NCBI RefSeq assembly: GCF_020150455.1
Contig: NZ_CP083740.1
Span: forward strand, 434,001-498,000
Source: Bremerella sp. TYQ1
GTDB taxonomy: Bacteria > Planctomycetota > Planctomycetia > Pirellulales > Pirellulaceae
Reading direction: 5' to 3'
DNA length: 64,000 nt
Below are positions 35,186-44,594 of this stretch, in pieces. The notes under the pieces were generated by a model. It searched no databases, had not been told where the DNA came from, and was given only the letters and a program-made list of their open reading frames with translations. Made by a program: the position numbers and the translations under genes. Position 1 is the stretch's first letter; each line of letters starts with the position of its first letter.

Positions 35186-35287
35186 GGTCAGAATCAAAAC
35201 TACGTTTGGCCGGTCGGCAGCCGAGGTTATGGAAGCGATCAGCGTGACAAGTAGTAGCGAAAGAGAACACCAATGGTGATGCAGCAT
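35174..35287 (-). pseudogene. Sulfatase 5' fragment, truncated after the DD metal motif
   Basis: From ATG 35287 the 37-codon frame encodes a signal peptide (CSLSLLLVTLIASITSA) and then ADRPNVVLILTDDK and stop. RPNVVLILTDD is the sulfatase N-terminal metal motif. The catalytic CxPSR region and the rest of the enzyme are missing. The leader differs from the one at 12589-12768, so these are two different sulfatase genes cut at the same codon by the same repeat, not one duplicated fragment. Confidence 0.75.
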
Positions 35288-35442
35288 GATAGGAGCGACC
35301 TCGTCCAGGCAGGTGGGAAATCGAAAGGGGTAGGGCAATGATGACAGACCGGGGCATGGCCTGCAACAAAAAAGCCCCACGCAGACAATGTCTGAGCAGG
35401 GCCTTCGGATGAGGGTGAATTGATGGGTTGTTGGTGGTTGTG

Positions 35443-35811
35443 CTAAGTCTGCCAGTTCGATTGAACGAGTGCTTCAGCGCTGACAATTCTGGGGCACTTC
35501 CAGTTGTGTCGCTGCATCCAGTCAAAGAACTGAGACTCAACCGCGATGTGATAATTACGGATGTAATAGATCACGTCGCCGGACCAACACCATTCGCCGT
35601 CGCTGTAAACATCGGCTGGGCCAATTGGTGTTGTGCCATCCTGCAAACGGTCGAAAGCGTCGCAGTTGGCTTCGAACAGCATCGTTCCTTCGCTAAGATA
35701 CTGAAGGACGAGGTCCTCTTCGTCGAGCGGCCCCATCATCTGCAGCTCCCGCAGATCTTGGAGAGCTTCGCGAGGGCTACTCTCCTCGAAAAATCCAAAT
35801 CGCTTCAACAT
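35443..35811 (-). CDS. Hypothetical protein of 122 residues
   Basis: The acidic, aromatic-rich protein has no family I recognise. It begins MLKRFGFFEESSPREALQDLRELQMMG and has a beta-like middle (WCWSGDVIYYIRNYHIAVESQFFDWM). The balanced composition and the hydrophobic pattern look like a real folded protein, and its start overlaps the stop region of a weaker frame upstream. Small proteins like this near transposons are often orphan immunity or regulatory proteins, but I have no direct evidence. Confidence 0.5.
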   Translation of the reverse strand: MLKRFGFFEESSPREALQDLRELQMMGPLDEEDLVLQYLSEGTMLFEANCDAFDRLQDGTTPIGPADVYSDGEWCWSGDVIYYIRNYHIAVESQFFDWMQRHNWKCPRIVSAEALVQSNWQT

Positions 35812-35995
35812 GGGTCACGTTCCTCCACACCACCCATGGCAAGCCGAGACCGCGCTTCAGCCGGGTGACGATTAGATGAGAAAAGGAAGTCACCGGAAGG
35901 CAGCCATCGTCTGAGACTGCCAACACCGTGGGAATGACGAATCCTTCCAAAAGCTGTCCCGCTTTATCTGCTGCCACTTCTTTGAAGGACGCCAT
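35777..35995 (-). CDS. Doubtful small frame, 72 residues
   Basis: The frame MASFKEVAADKAGQLLEGFVIP...LPVTSFSHLIVTRLKRGLGLPWVV overlaps the next gene by 35 bases. The first half reads like protein, the end (VWRNVTHVEAIWIFRGE) does not, so it may be a truncated or decayed gene. No good ribosome site spacing is seen. Confidence 0.25.
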   Translation of the reverse strand: MASFKEVAADKAGQLLEGFVIPTVLAVSDDGCLPVTSFSHLIVTRLKRGLGLPWVVWRNVTHVEAIWIFRGE

Positions 35996-36309
35996 CCTTG
36001 CGTCTCTTTTGGGAAGTTTAGCAAAGGCGCAAACGAAAAGGCAAAGGAATTTTTATGGGAAACCGAGGTCGTTACCGCGCTCATGATTGCTAATGAAACG
36101 AACTGAAACCGTATAAACCCGATGCAAAATATGGCGTCGATCTAACAATGGGAAGATTCACCAGCCAAGCGAATCCTTTGCCGTGGCTCCGGCATCGAAA
36201 CTAAATACTGGCTGGAATACGATTTGCAGCGTTGTCCAACCGAAAAACCGATTGAAGCTAATGGCAAAGCTCCTCCGTCTGGGGCATAGATAAGGGAAAA
36301 GGCAATCTG

Positions 36310-38760
36310 ATGGCAGTCGATCCGATTTGCGGTATGACCGTCGAAGAATCGACACCCTGGCAAACCACCAAGGATGAGCAAAAGTTCTACTTCTGCTGTG
36401 AGCATTGCTTGCGCAAGTTCGAGTCGGACGGAGCATCGCAGTCCTCCCAGCCGCAGCTGGTGACTCTTGGCGAGAGCCCCGCACCGAAGAACTGTTGTCA
36501 CAGCGGCGGTGACCATTCGCACGCCAGTCATGCCAACAAAAAGTCGTCGGCCAAGTACATCTGTCCCATGTGCGAAGGTGTCGAAAGCGACACGCCAGGC
36601 GACTGCCCAAAGTGTGGCATGGCATTGGAACGCAACCAGTCGGCCGGGCCGCAAACCAAGACAATCTATATCTGTCCGATGCATCCCGAAGTTCGCCAGG
36701 ACGAGCCTGGCAGCTGCCCAAAGTGCGGAATGGATCTCGAACCCGAAACGATCACTGCCGAAGAGGAAGACGATCCGGAATTGAAATGGATGACGATCCG
36801 GTTCTGGATTGCGGCCGCGCTGACAATTCCGGTCTTTGCATTGGCAATGCTTCCGATGATGGGTGTCGAGCTTGGTGTCCCTCCTGAAGTTTCGCGATGG
36901 ATTCAGCTGGTGTTGTCGACTCCGGTGGTCGTGTGGTGCGGCTGGCCGTTCTTCGTCCGCGGTGCGAAGTCGTTCATGACGATGAACTTGAATATGTTCA
37001 CGCTCATTTCGCTGGGTGTCGCCGCGGCCTATTTGTTCAGCCTGGTCGCGACCCTCTTCCCCGGCGTCATTCCTGATGCGTTCCAGCATGGGGGCGAAGT
37101 ACCGGTTTACTTCGAGGCCGCTTCGATGATTGTCGCGTTGGTTCTGTTGGGCCAAGTGATCGAACTTCGGGCACGGAAGAAAACAGGCAATGCTATTCGA
37201 GAGCTGATTAATCTTGCGCCACCAACCGCAAGGGTCATCGAAAACGGCGAGGAACGCGAGGTCCCTTTAAGCGAAGTCCACGAAGGGCAGGAAGTGAAGA
37301 TCGTCCCAGGCGATAAGATCCCTGTCGACGGTGAAGTCATTTCCGGCAAGTCGACCGTAGACGAGTCGATGCTGACCGGCGAGGCTGATCCGGTGTCTAA
37401 GAACGAAGGAGACAACGTCATCGGCGGTACGGTTAATCAGGGAGGCACGCTCCGGATCCGCGCGACCAAAGTGGGCGAAGATTCGGTTCTTTCGCAGATT
37501 GTGCAAATGGTCGGTCAGGCTCAACGTAGCCGAGCACCGATTCAGCGACTTGCCGATACGGTTTCCGGTTACTTTGTGCCAGCGATTGTGGGTATTGCTG
37601 TCGTTACGTTTATTGCCTGGTCGATTTGGTCACCGGAAGAACCGAAGCTCGCCTACGCATTGCTCAATGCGGTCGCAGTGCTGATCGTCGCTTGCCCCTG
37701 TGCGTTAGGGCTTGCGACACCGATGTCGATTATGGTCGGTGTCGGACGCGGGGCGAAAGAAGGCGTGCTCGTTAAAGAAGCGGCCGGGCTCGAAACATTG
37801 CAGCAGGTCGATACCGTTGTCGTTGACAAAACAGGAACGTTGACCGAAGGGAAGCCTCGGCTCACGAAGTTAGAACCTGCCGACGGCGTTAGCGATGACG
37901 AACTGCTGAAGTATGCCGCGGCCGTCGAGCAGAACAGCGAGCACCCCATCGGACATGCGATCTTGCAGGAAGCAAAAGAAAAGAAGCTCGAGTTGCCTGA
38001 CGTGACCGACTTTGATTCAACAACAGGGCAGGGCGTTCACGCAACCATCGACGGTAAAAAGGTCGTCTGCGGCAAGCCTTCGTTATTGAAGGATCACGGA
38101 ATCACGTTCGACGCGGAAGGTTCTGCCGAAGGGACGAAAGTTTACCTTGGCATCGACGGCAAATATGCTGGAGCGTTGATTGTTAGCGATCCGCTAAAAG
38201 ATACCACCGAAGACGCGATCAAAGCACTTCACGAAATGGGGCTACGCGTCATCATGATGACCGGCGACAATCCGAAAGTGGCCGAAGCGATCGCCAAGAA
38301 ACTGAAGATCGACGACTTTCAGGCCGACCTTTCCCCGCAAGACAAGCATGATCGGATTCAGAAGCTACGGGACGAAGGAGCGATGGTGGCCATGGCAGGC
38401 GACGGGATTAATGATGCACCAGCACTTGCCGCCGCCGATGTGGGTATCGCCATGGGAACCGGAACCGACGTGGCCATCGAAAGTGCCGCGATTACGTTGA
38501 TGGGTGGCGATTTAAATGGTGTCGTCAAAGCGTTTCGGCTTAGTCGCCGCGTGATGCAGAACATCCGGCAGAACTTGTTCTTTGCGTTATTCTATAACGG
38601 CCTTGGCGTTCCGATTGCTGCTGGCGTTTTGGTCCCCATCTTTGGTATGCACGCGCTGCTCAATCCGATGTTCGCCGCTGCCGCAATGAGTTTCAGCTCG
38701 GTCAGTGTTATCGGAAATGCGCTGCGACTTCGAGCCACCAATTTAACCGGAAAGTCGTAG
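36310..38760 (+). CDS. copA: Copper-translocating P1B-type ATPase
   Basis: The 816-residue pump has three N-terminal metal-handling segments: a YHS-like [11 protein letters not shown]...FYFCCEHC (4-33) and two heavy-metal-binding repeats, [10 protein letters not shown]...CPKCGM (83-104) and [10 protein letters not shown]...CPKCGM (120-141). The P-type core follows: TGES-type loop [10 protein letters not shown], the transmembrane metal site CPC (462-464) in [11 protein letters not shown], phosphorylation Asp506 in [17 protein letters not shown] and [13 protein letters not shown]. The last helix has [19 protein letters not shown] with the MSxxSV helix is the copper(I) group, so it exports copper. 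No CopZ, CueR or CsoR gene is adjacent. The gene ends 4 bases before the convergent DoxX gene. Confidence 0.93.
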   Translation: MAVDPICGMTVEESTPWQTTKDEQKFYFCCEHCLRKFESDGASQSSQPQLVTLGESPAPKNCCHSGGDHSHASHANKKSSAKYICPMCEGVESDTPGDCPKCGMALERNQSAGPQTKTIYICPMHPEVRQDEPGSCPKCGMDLEPETITAEEEDDPELKWMTIRFWIAAALTIPVFALAMLPMMGVELGVPPEVSRWIQLVLSTPVVVWCGWPFFVRGAKSFMTMNLNMFTLISLGVAAAYLFSLVATLFPGVIPDAFQHGGEVPVYFEAASMIVALVLLGQVIELRARKKTGNAIRELINLAPPTARVIENGEEREVPLSEVHEGQEVKIVPGDKIPVDGEVISGKSTVDESMLTGEADPVSKNEGDNVIGGTVNQGGTLRIRATKVGEDSVLSQIVQMVGQAQRSRAPIQRLADTVSGYFVPAIVGIAVVTFIAWSIWSPEEPKLAYALLNAVAVLIVACPCALGLATPMSIMVGVGRGAKEGVLVKEAAGLETLQQVDTVVVDKTGTLTEGKPRLTKLEPADGVSDDELLKYAAAVEQNSEHPIGHAILQEAKEKKLELPDVTDFDSTTGQGVHATIDGKKVVCGKPSLLKDHGITFDAEGSAEGTKVYLGIDGKYAGALIVSDPLKDTTEDAIKALHEMGLRVIMMTGDNPKVAEAIAKKLKIDDFQADLSPQDKHDRIQKLRDEGAMVAMAGDGINDAPALAAADVGIAMGTGTDVAIESAAITLMGGDLNGVVKAFRLSRRVMQNIRQNLFFALFYNGLGVPIAAGVLVPIFGMHALLNPMFAAAAMSFSSVSVIGNALRLRATNLTGKS

Positions 38761-38763
38761 CCG

Positions 38764-39210
38764 CTAGTCGTTGGGAGGCTCGATGACCGGTTTCGCCAAC
38801 ATGCGATCGACCGAGAGCGAACCGGCTCCGACAATCAGCAAATAAAGCGAACCGAGTAGCATCGAAAAATCGGTTCGCGCGGCATGGGCCATTTCCCAAA
38901 AGCCATCTTCGGCGAGCATCGGTAGCTTCGTCGTGGCGATTGCGACCAACATGATGGTGATCGTGGGCAGCACAGCAAGTCGCGTCAGCAAGCCGACGAC
39001 AATCATTGCGCCGCACACAATCTCGAACGTGCCGACGAAGCTGCCCAGAAGTTCGGGCTCTGGCAGGCCAATCTTTTCAAAGCGTCCTGCTCCGCGCGTG
39101 GCTGGGTAAAGAAACTTCTGGATCCCCTCCGACAGAAAGACCAGACCAACCATCAAACGAATCAGCACAACGCTGAATCCGGCCGAACTAGCGAGCAGCT
39201 TGCGGAGCAT
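38764..39210 (-). CDS. DoxX-family membrane protein
   Basis: From ATG 39210 the product has 148 residues and four membrane helices: FSVVLIRLMVGLVFLSEGIQKFL with the family's SEGxQKF, FVGTFEIVCGAMIVVGLLT, VLPTITIMLVAIATTKLPML, and SMLLGSLYLLIVGAGSLSVD. DoxX proteins are small quinone- or thiol-linked membrane components with no fixed role. A start at 39255 is open but adds a hydrophilic extension of 15 residues. It lies downstream of two methyltransferase genes on the same strand and converges with copA. Confidence 0.85.
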   Translation of the reverse strand: MLRKLLASSAGFSVVLIRLMVGLVFLSEGIQKFLYPATRGAGRFEKIGLPEPELLGSFVGTFEIVCGAMIVVGLLTRLAVLPTITIMLVAIATTKLPMLAEDGFWEMAHAARTDFSMLLGSLYLLIVGAGSLSVDRMLAKPVIEPPND

Positions 39211-39325
39211 GACGTAAACACCTGAGGTAGGAAGACTTGGGTAGGGAGCCCCCATCCTAACACACGCGGAACGCTATTTCAGTGGCCTGGCATCATCAAA
39301 CCAGAAAGCTTAAAGCGAGGCGATT

Positions 39326-39937
39326 TCAGGAAGTCGATTTTCGGCAGATCAGCTGCGTGACGTAGGCATGGCCGGTGTGGTAGGTCCCTTCGGTCACATC
39401 GCGTTCCAGTTCGGCGGCATGCAGCGATTCGGTTCCCGCGAAGTGAGGCTGCAGTTTTTCAAGGGACATCAAACAGTCTTCGTCCTTGGGACCTCCGGTG
39501 CCATATTCAAGTTGCTTGGGATGATACGATTCGAGCAGGAAAACGCCCTTTTCTTTGAGTGAGTTCCATACCTTCGGATAGACATTCTTTCGCGAAGCGG
39601 AATCGATGTGGGCGAAAATCGAAACAACCGCATCCCAGCGATTCGTGCCGTAATCGAATTCATTCAGGTCGCAGATCGTATACGGCAGGCTAAATCCATG
39701 ATCTTCGGCCAACTTCTCGGCCTTCTTTTTTCCTTCGGTGGAAAGATCGACAGCACTGACATCAAAACCTTGCTGTAGCAGGAACAGCGCGTTGCGACCT
39801 TCCCCTTCGGCAATGCAAAGAACGCGACCGCCGGGTGTGATGTGCTGAGTGGACTCGGCGAGGAATGTGTTCGGCTGCGTGCCATAGATGTACTGTTCTT
39901 GTCCGAACCGCTCGTTCCAAAAGTTTTGCACGTCCAT
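39326..39937 (-). CDS. Class I SAM-dependent methyltransferase (TehB/thiopurine type)
   Basis: The 203-residue protein begins DVQNFWNERFGQEQYIYGTQPN, the usual start of TehB-like methyltransferases, followed by the SAM motif VLCIAEGEGRNALFLL (motif I), VSAVDLS, ICDLNEFDY, WDAVVSIFAHI and VFLLESYHPKQLEYGTGGP. The family methylates small oxyanions such as tellurite or thiol-type compounds; the true substrate is unknown. The ATG overlaps the upstream methyltransferase stop as TGATG, so the two are coupled. Confidence 0.85.
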   Translation of the reverse strand: MDVQNFWNERFGQEQYIYGTQPNTFLAESTQHITPGGRVLCIAEGEGRNALFLLQQGFDVSAVDLSTEGKKKAEKLAEDHGFSLPYTICDLNEFDYGTNRWDAVVSIFAHIDSASRKNVYPKVWNSLKEKGVFLLESYHPKQLEYGTGGPKDEDCLMSLEKLQPHFAGTESLHAAELERDVTEGTYHTGHAYVTQLICRKSTS

Positions 39938-40650
39938 CAAGCGAAGTCCTTTCGTGAAATTGAATCAGCCGACCGCCGGGCAACCCACGTTTGAATTAAC
40001 AACGCTTGATAGATAAGCACCGGAGATTGAAAGCCACTGCTGGTCAGCAGCTTGGTTGTTTCTTCGTGGGAAAGCAAGCCGACATCGCGGCCAAGATGAT
40101 CGGTCTTCGCTTCGATGCCAGCGACGCCATGCAAAGAGACCCAGTGCTGAACCAACTCGACATACTCTGGCGAAGCCATATCGGCCGCCAGATCGGCAGT
40201 TACCAGCGTTCCGCCAGGCTTTAAACGCTGCGCGATCTCGGTGAAATAGTGGCGACGCTCTTCGAGGTTCACAAAAAAGTGCGATACCAAAATACTTGTC
40301 GCCGCATCGAACGGATCGGCCGGTGGAAGTGTGCCCAGGTAGCCTTCGTGAAACGTGCAGCGGTCGGTGATCCCTGCCTCGGAAGCTCGCTTCTGGCACT
40401 GCTCCATCATCCCGGCAGAGGGTTCCACCACGATGAATTGCCATTGCGAGTGACGGCTTGCCATCGAGAGCAACTCGGCGCCTGTGCCTGCCCCGACGCA
40501 CAGGATACGAGCTGCTGACGGTAACTTGTGCAGTACCGCGTCTAGCATGAGATGCTGGGCATCGTTGATTGCTGCCATGCCGGACCAACGCTCGTCGTAG
40601 GCGGCCGCATGTTGACGGTTGAAGTATTTCGCGGGGTCGGACTGCGTCAT
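39937..40650 (-). CDS. Class I SAM-dependent methyltransferase
   Basis: Starting at MTQSDPAKYFNRQHAAAYDERW (ATG 40650; a longer frame starts at 40683), this 237-residue protein has the SAM-binding motif ILCVGAGTGAELLSMA, FIVVEPSAGMMEQC, a FDAATSILVSHFF motif IV and LKPGGTLVTADLA. The acceptor is unknown. It is the first gene of a coupled methyltransferase pair, and paired small methyltransferases of this sort often act in detoxification, but that is inference. Confidence 0.85.
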   Translation of the reverse strand: MTQSDPAKYFNRQHAAAYDERWSGMAAINDAQHLMLDAVLHKLPSAARILCVGAGTGAELLSMASRHSQWQFIVVEPSAGMMEQCQKRASEAGITDRCTFHEGYLGTLPPADPFDAATSILVSHFFVNLEERRHYFTEIAQRLKPGGTLVTADLAADMASPEYVELVQHWVSLHGVAGIEAKTDHLGRDVGLLSHEETTKLLTSSGFQSPVLIYQALLIQTWVARRSADSISRKDFA

Positions 40651-40782
40651 GCAAGAATTCCGGACGAACAGGCTGAAAATCAAACAATGTCCGGTTGGAT
40701 GCCACGCGGATAGAAACGTTGCACCTCGCGGAGCGGAATTCCGAAAATTATTTCCGCTCCGCTGGCTTGGTAAGACAGCTTA

Positions 40783-41667
40783 CTATCGGATGCCGTTATG
40801 CATCGTCGGATCGTTATCGTTCACCCCGTTACCTGCTGGTGACTCACGGTACGCCGTTTTCAAGGCCTCGATCATTTCGTGCGTTACGGTGCCACGAGTA
40901 CGAATTTCGGTGGCAATAGCCCATGCGGCTTGCCACGTTGCTTTCGCTTTGAATTCGCCCCAATAGCTCGGCCACGTTTTGCTGAGTGTCTTTTGCAAGT
41001 ACAGCATCTGCACGACATACGCGAGGCATTCCTCTTGGATAATCCGTGTGTAAACGCCATGTCCGCGACGGTAGTCAAAGCTGGCATGCACTGCTTCGTG
41101 AACGATATAGCTCAGATCGACCGGGGTTGTGCCGAGCGAAGAAAGAATGATTTCGTCATCTGCGGGAACATATTCGGCCGCGTGCGGGTGCGAGCGATTG
41201 AGCCGCGCGGTGATCCGTTTCGTATTCAGCAGGTAACCAATTTTGGAGAAATCGTGCCCGCTGATCGAAAGCCCTAAACCAGCCAACGAGACGTGCATGG
41301 AAGTGACGATCGACGAGTTGATTGTCTGCCGGCAAAGTGCCCAGGCATCCTCGTCTTCGCTGGTCGGCGGTGTCCAACTTGACGCGGGAATATAGACATA
41401 TTGCTTCTGCGTGCAAGGCTTGCCGAAGTCGTAGTTTTTGTGATCTTTGGTCTCTTTCCGGCAACCGAGTAAGTGGTGCAAGCACCAGTTCACCTCGTCG
41501 GCGTTGCGGGTTTGAAAGTTGTAAACGATCAAATCCCATGGATCGGAACGACCATTCATCGCGGCCAAAATCCACCAATCGTCCGCGCCGGTAACCTCGA
41601 CTCGTTTGGCGTAACCCTTTGGTGGAAACACCGGTTCGACGACCGGCTTTTTCAAATAAGGTGCCAT
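40783..41667 (-). CDS. Hypothetical protein with zincin-like HEAVH motif
   Basis: The 294-residue protein begins with a LysM-like stretch (VTGADDWWILAAMNGRSDPWDLIVYNFQTRNADEVNWCLHHLLGC, read as several short elements) and later carries DLSYIVHEAVHASFDY, an HExxH zinc-peptidase-type helix, followed by IIQEECLAYVVQML where Glu could be the third ligand. There is no signal peptide. The motif suggests a metallopeptidase, but the surrounding sequence does not match a family I know. It is a single gene, divergent from the ankyrin gene and 130 bases upstream of the methyltransferase pair. Confidence 0.65.
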   Translation of the reverse strand: MAPYLKKPVVEPVFPPKGYAKRVEVTGADDWWILAAMNGRSDPWDLIVYNFQTRNADEVNWCLHHLLGCRKETKDHKNYDFGKPCTQKQYVYIPASSWTPPTSEDEDAWALCRQTINSSIVTSMHVSLAGLGLSISGHDFSKIGYLLNTKRITARLNRSHPHAAEYVPADDEIILSSLGTTPVDLSYIVHEAVHASFDYRRGHGVYTRIIQEECLAYVVQMLYLQKTLSKTWPSYWGEFKAKATWQAAWAIATEIRTRGTVTHEMIEALKTAYRESPAGNGVNDNDPTMHNGIR

Positions 41668-41873
41668 GCTTCTCTTCCCCCATGCATGATGATGTTTGTC
41701 TGCCCAATAAGGATTAACGTGATGAAGCCGCGGCCGTTGCCAGAAAAACGTCTACGTTTTGGTCTATCTACGTCGGCAGACGCGAAGCAGCGTGGGAAAG
41801 TCTGGTTGAAAGCGACCGGAACAAATCGATAGACTGCCCAGTTGATAAGTGACCTAACGAAAAGGCATTGGCA

Positions 41874-42614
41874 ATGATTCGTACTTCGGCGGCGTTTTTG
41901 ACGGTAGTGGTTTTCGTCGTCTTGTTGATCGGCTTCGGTCTGTTTGCCTGGCGGACGCTGGTGTTTGCCCAACCAACCCCGGCGCGGTTTTCGTCGGTTC
42001 AACAAGCGGCAGTCCATGATCCCAGTCAGATCGCTGAACTTGTCGCGGAAAAAGGCTCTCCGGAAGGCGGGCATGATCGTATGGACGATCATTCGCCGCT
42101 TTGGTACGCCGTTCGGTTCGATAAGCCGGAATCGGTCGCGAAGTTGTTGGCACTCGGCGCCGATCCCAATCGTGCCACAGAAGAAGGAGAAAGTCCGCTC
42201 TTAACCGCCACGTTTTTAGGAACGAGCAACGCCGACACCGAGATTGTTCAGATGCTGCTCAAAGCTAAAGCGGACGTTAACGTGCGCGGTCCCGTGCATG
42301 GCCAAACGCCCCTTCATCGGGCCGTTGTTTCCGAGAACGAAGCGGTCGTCCGTATGCTGATCGACCACGGAGCGAACGTAAACCAGGTCGATGTTCGTGG
42401 GAACACGCCACTGCAAACAGCCGTCGTGAATGGAAGCATTCCGATTCTCGAGTTGCTGTTCGAAGCCAAAGCCGACCCCGAGATCCGCAACGAAGCAGGT
42501 TTTCGACCAATCGATCAGTTGAATTCCTGTTCCAACCCGGAAGAAGTTCAAGCCGTTTTTCGTAAGCACGACGCCGATAGCGAACGCCGCCCCCCAGTAA
42601 AATCCAACGACTAA
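41874..42614 (+). CDS. Membrane-anchored ankyrin-repeat protein
   Basis: From ATG 41874 the 246-residue protein has one N-terminal membrane helix (FLTVVVFVVLLIGFGLFAW) and about five ankyrin repeats: DHSPLWYAVRFDKPESVAKLLALGADPNRAT, then EGESPLLTATFLG, GQTPLHRAVVSENEAVVRMLIDHGANVN, GNTPLQTAVVNGSIPILELL and a last degenerate one. It is a protein-binding scaffold facing the periplasm or the planctomycete paryphoplasm. Partners are unknown. It may be cotranscribed with the YdeI-like gene 26 bases downstream. Confidence 0.85.
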   Translation: MIRTSAAFLTVVVFVVLLIGFGLFAWRTLVFAQPTPARFSSVQQAAVHDPSQIAELVAEKGSPEGGHDRMDDHSPLWYAVRFDKPESVAKLLALGADPNRATEEGESPLLTATFLGTSNADTEIVQMLLKAKADVNVRGPVHGQTPLHRAVVSENEAVVRMLIDHGANVNQVDVRGNTPLQTAVVNGSIPILELLFEAKADPEIRNEAGFRPIDQLNSCSNPEEVQAVFRKHDADSERRPPVKSND

Positions 42615-42640
42615 ACTCAATTCCTTTTTTCTGAATCCGT

Positions 42641-43276
42641 ATGAACTCCAACGTCGATCAATACATCGCAGATCACCCGCAGTGGAAGTCAGAACTTACC
42701 GCGTTGCGGAAGATTCTACTGGCTTCGGAGTTGACCGAAGACTGGAAGTGGCGAGCCCCTTGCTACACGCTCGATGGCAAGAACGTCGCGATGCTTGCGG
42801 CGTTCAAGAACGATTGCGTCCTCAGCTTTTTCAAAGGTGCTTTACTGAAGGATCCTGAGGGAATTCTCGTCAAGCCTGGCGAAAACTCTCAGTCTGCCCG
42901 CGTCGTTCGCTTTACCTCCAACACCCAGGTGAAAGAGCGAAAGTCGGCGCTGCAAATGTATCTGGCCGAAGCGGCCGAGAACGAGCGATCCGGCAAACAG
43001 GTCGCTACCTCAAACAAGGCCGATCCATATCCCGCAGAATTGACCGCCAAGCTCGACGAAGACCCGCAACTGAAGACCGCATTCGAGGCCCTGACGCCAG
43101 GACGGCAGCGTGCCTATGTCATGTTCTTCTCCGCCGCCAAGCAGTCGAAGACACGCACAACCCGTATCGAAAAGTTCGTTCCACGGATCCTGGATGGCAA
43201 AGGGATGAACGACTGCGTCTGCGGGCTAACCAAGAAACCACCGGGATGCGACGGCTCGCACAACCAAGCGAAGTAA
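42641..43276 (+). CDS. YdeI/OmdA-like protein with C-terminal CDGSH-type motif
   Basis: Residues 1-115 are a DUF1801-type domain (WKWRAPCYTLDGKNVAMLAAFKNDCVLSFFKGALL in pieces). Residues 125-190 are the bacteriocin-resistance YdeI/OmpD-associated domain (LTPGRQRAYVMFFSAAKQSKTRTTRIEK). The last residues read CVCGLTKKPPGCDGSH, which fits the CDGSH iron-sulfur pattern C-x-C-x2-T-x3-P-x-C-D-G-S-H exactly, though a single short motif may only be a zinc or cluster-binding tail. Similar ends occur in other YdeI relatives. The function of the family is uncertain. Confidence 0.8.
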   Translation: MNSNVDQYIADHPQWKSELTALRKILLASELTEDWKWRAPCYTLDGKNVAMLAAFKNDCVLSFFKGALLKDPEGILVKPGENSQSARVVRFTSNTQVKERKSALQMYLAEAAENERSGKQVATSNKADPYPAELTAKLDEDPQLKTAFEALTPGRQRAYVMFFSAAKQSKTRTTRIEKFVPRILDGKGMNDCVCGLTKKPPGCDGSHNQAK

Positions 43277-43305
43277 CGAACCACCCCAGAACGAAATCGT
43301 GATTG

Positions 43306-44028
43306 ATGAACATCGACGAAACAGCTTCCGACGAAGGACGCTCGACGCCGCCAGCAAAGAATAGTCGTTGGTTGCAAGTCTCGCTGCTGACCATTTTGCT
43401 TCTCTTGGCTATCGTTGCTCTGATCATTTCGCACGTGCAGATGTCTTGGCAAATGGAAGCCAACAACGAGGCCATGGTTGCCATGAAGGCGGAATTGACG
43501 AAGCTTCGCAAAGAGGTGGGCTATCTCGAGATCGACGACCCTACCCAGGTGCACGTCGTCTCAGTAACGAAGCGAGAGGGGCTCGTCTGGCAATGGCGCG
43601 TGTTTATCCCGGAAGGGAAAGAGTTCCGAGCCTATGTCGGGACGAAGCATTCCGCCGGTGGAAGTGTTACGTCGAACTTATCTCTCGATCCCGGAGAAAG
43701 CAGAATCGACATGTCTGTCTATCGCGATCACGAAGGCAAATGGCAAGGAGAGCTATCCGTTAAATCAGGCAATCGCTCCACGTCGGCAACCAGTCCTGTC
43801 CACGATGACTTCATTCAATGGTTGAAGACATCTGCGTCCTACACCGGCGGAATTTCTCCCGGCGAGGGCACGAAGGTTTACTCGCCGAAGGCAACGATCA
43901 AACTCCTCAATAAAACTGCCCAATCCAGAAACCACGTCGCGAAAAATCCACCGTCATCCGGCGAAAAACAATCGGTTCAATCCGCCGAGATCAACGTTTG
44001 GATCGCACCGCGGAAAAAGAAAGTTTAG
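43306..44028 (+). CDS. Hypothetical single-pass membrane protein with coiled coil
   Basis: The 240-residue protein has a polar N-terminal tail, one membrane helix (WLQVSLLTILLLLAIVALIISHV), a short coiled coil (EANNEAMVAMKAELTKLRKEVGYLE), a beta-rich outer domain and a basic C-terminal tail ending APRKKKV. I do not recognise a family. This layout of helix, coiled coil and globular domain is frequent among planctomycete cell-envelope proteins. It is the third gene of a closely spaced plus-strand run. Confidence 0.7.
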   Translation: MNIDETASDEGRSTPPAKNSRWLQVSLLTILLLLAIVALIISHVQMSWQMEANNEAMVAMKAELTKLRKEVGYLEIDDPTQVHVVSVTKREGLVWQWRVFIPEGKEFRAYVGTKHSAGGSVTSNLSLDPGESRIDMSVYRDHEGKWQGELSVKSGNRSTSATSPVHDDFIQWLKTSASYTGGISPGEGTKVYSPKATIKLLNKTAQSRNHVAKNPPSSGEKQSVQSAEINVWIAPRKKKV

Positions 44029-44060
44029 ATAGGTAGGGCCCGCCCGAAAGCGCAAAAAAC

Positions 44061-44108
44061 AACGGCAAGATAGCACCGCCAGAGGCTGGTCAGTGCCACC
44101 TTGCCGTT
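44061..44108. terminator. Long hairpin between convergent genes
   Basis: AACGGCAAG at 44061-44069 pairs with CTTGCCGTT at 44100-44108, with additional inner pairing around GCAC/GTGC. It lies between two convergent genes and has an A-run on its left, so it may end transcription from both sides. Confidence 0.55.
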
Positions 44109-44135
44109 TGCGCGAGACGCATTTATTTCGGTGGA

Positions 44136-44594
44136 TTACTTACTTGTGAGCGCGAAGTTGGCTTCGTCGGTTCCGTAGTCGGGAACCTCGAAAGTTAGCT
44201 CCGTCCCTTCGTAATAACGGGCCGGCAGGTATTCTTTTACCAGGATCACGTCAGGGTTTTCTTCGTCGCGAACTTCGCCACAGATGAAAACTTTGTGCTT
44301 GCCAATCATGGCGCCTGGCTTGCCGGTGTTTGTGTTCAACTCGAACTGTCCCTGGTCGTCGGTAATGCAGAACGATACCGGGCCGACGATAGCGTTATCT
44401 CCCTTTTTCTCGGGCGTGAAAATCACGCGAGCCGTCTTCAGCGGTTCGCCGTCGAGTGTCACCAGTCCCGATACAGGGGCACACGCAAAGGGATCTTTCG
44501 AGCAGCCTGAGCAAGCGGCCAACAAAGCGACGGCCGCCACGATCAAACTGCCAGACTTCGCGATGCGCGAGAGTGAGTGTTCGTTACGCGGCAT
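44136..44594 (-). CDS. Small lipoprotein, carboxypeptidase-regulatory-like fold
   Basis: The 152-residue protein has a lipoprotein signal (AAVALLAACSGC) with the lipid-bearing Cys. A beta-sandwich of the carboxypeptidase-regulatory or transthyretin-like type follows: PVSGLVTLDGEPLKTARVIFTPE, ITDDQGQFELNTNTGKPGAM and GKHKVFICGEV. Proteins of this kind usually follow DUF1559 genes in planctomycetes, as here; the ATG overlaps the DUF1559 stop as TAATG. The pair is probably translocated and works at the cell surface. The role is not established. Confidence 0.85.
   Translation of the reverse strand: MPRNEHSLSRIAKSGSLIVAAVALLAACSGCSKDPFACAPVSGLVTLDGEPLKTARVIFTPEKKGDNAIVGPVSFCITDDQGQFELNTNTGKPGAMIGKHKVFICGEVRDEENPDVILVKEYLPARYYEGTELTFEVPDYGTDEANFALTSK

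Noticed and set aside
36142..37155. 337-codon open frame on the minus strand
   Set aside because: It overlaps the 5' half of the clear copper ATPase gene on the other strand and its protein is His/Arg-rich without motifs, a shadow frame.
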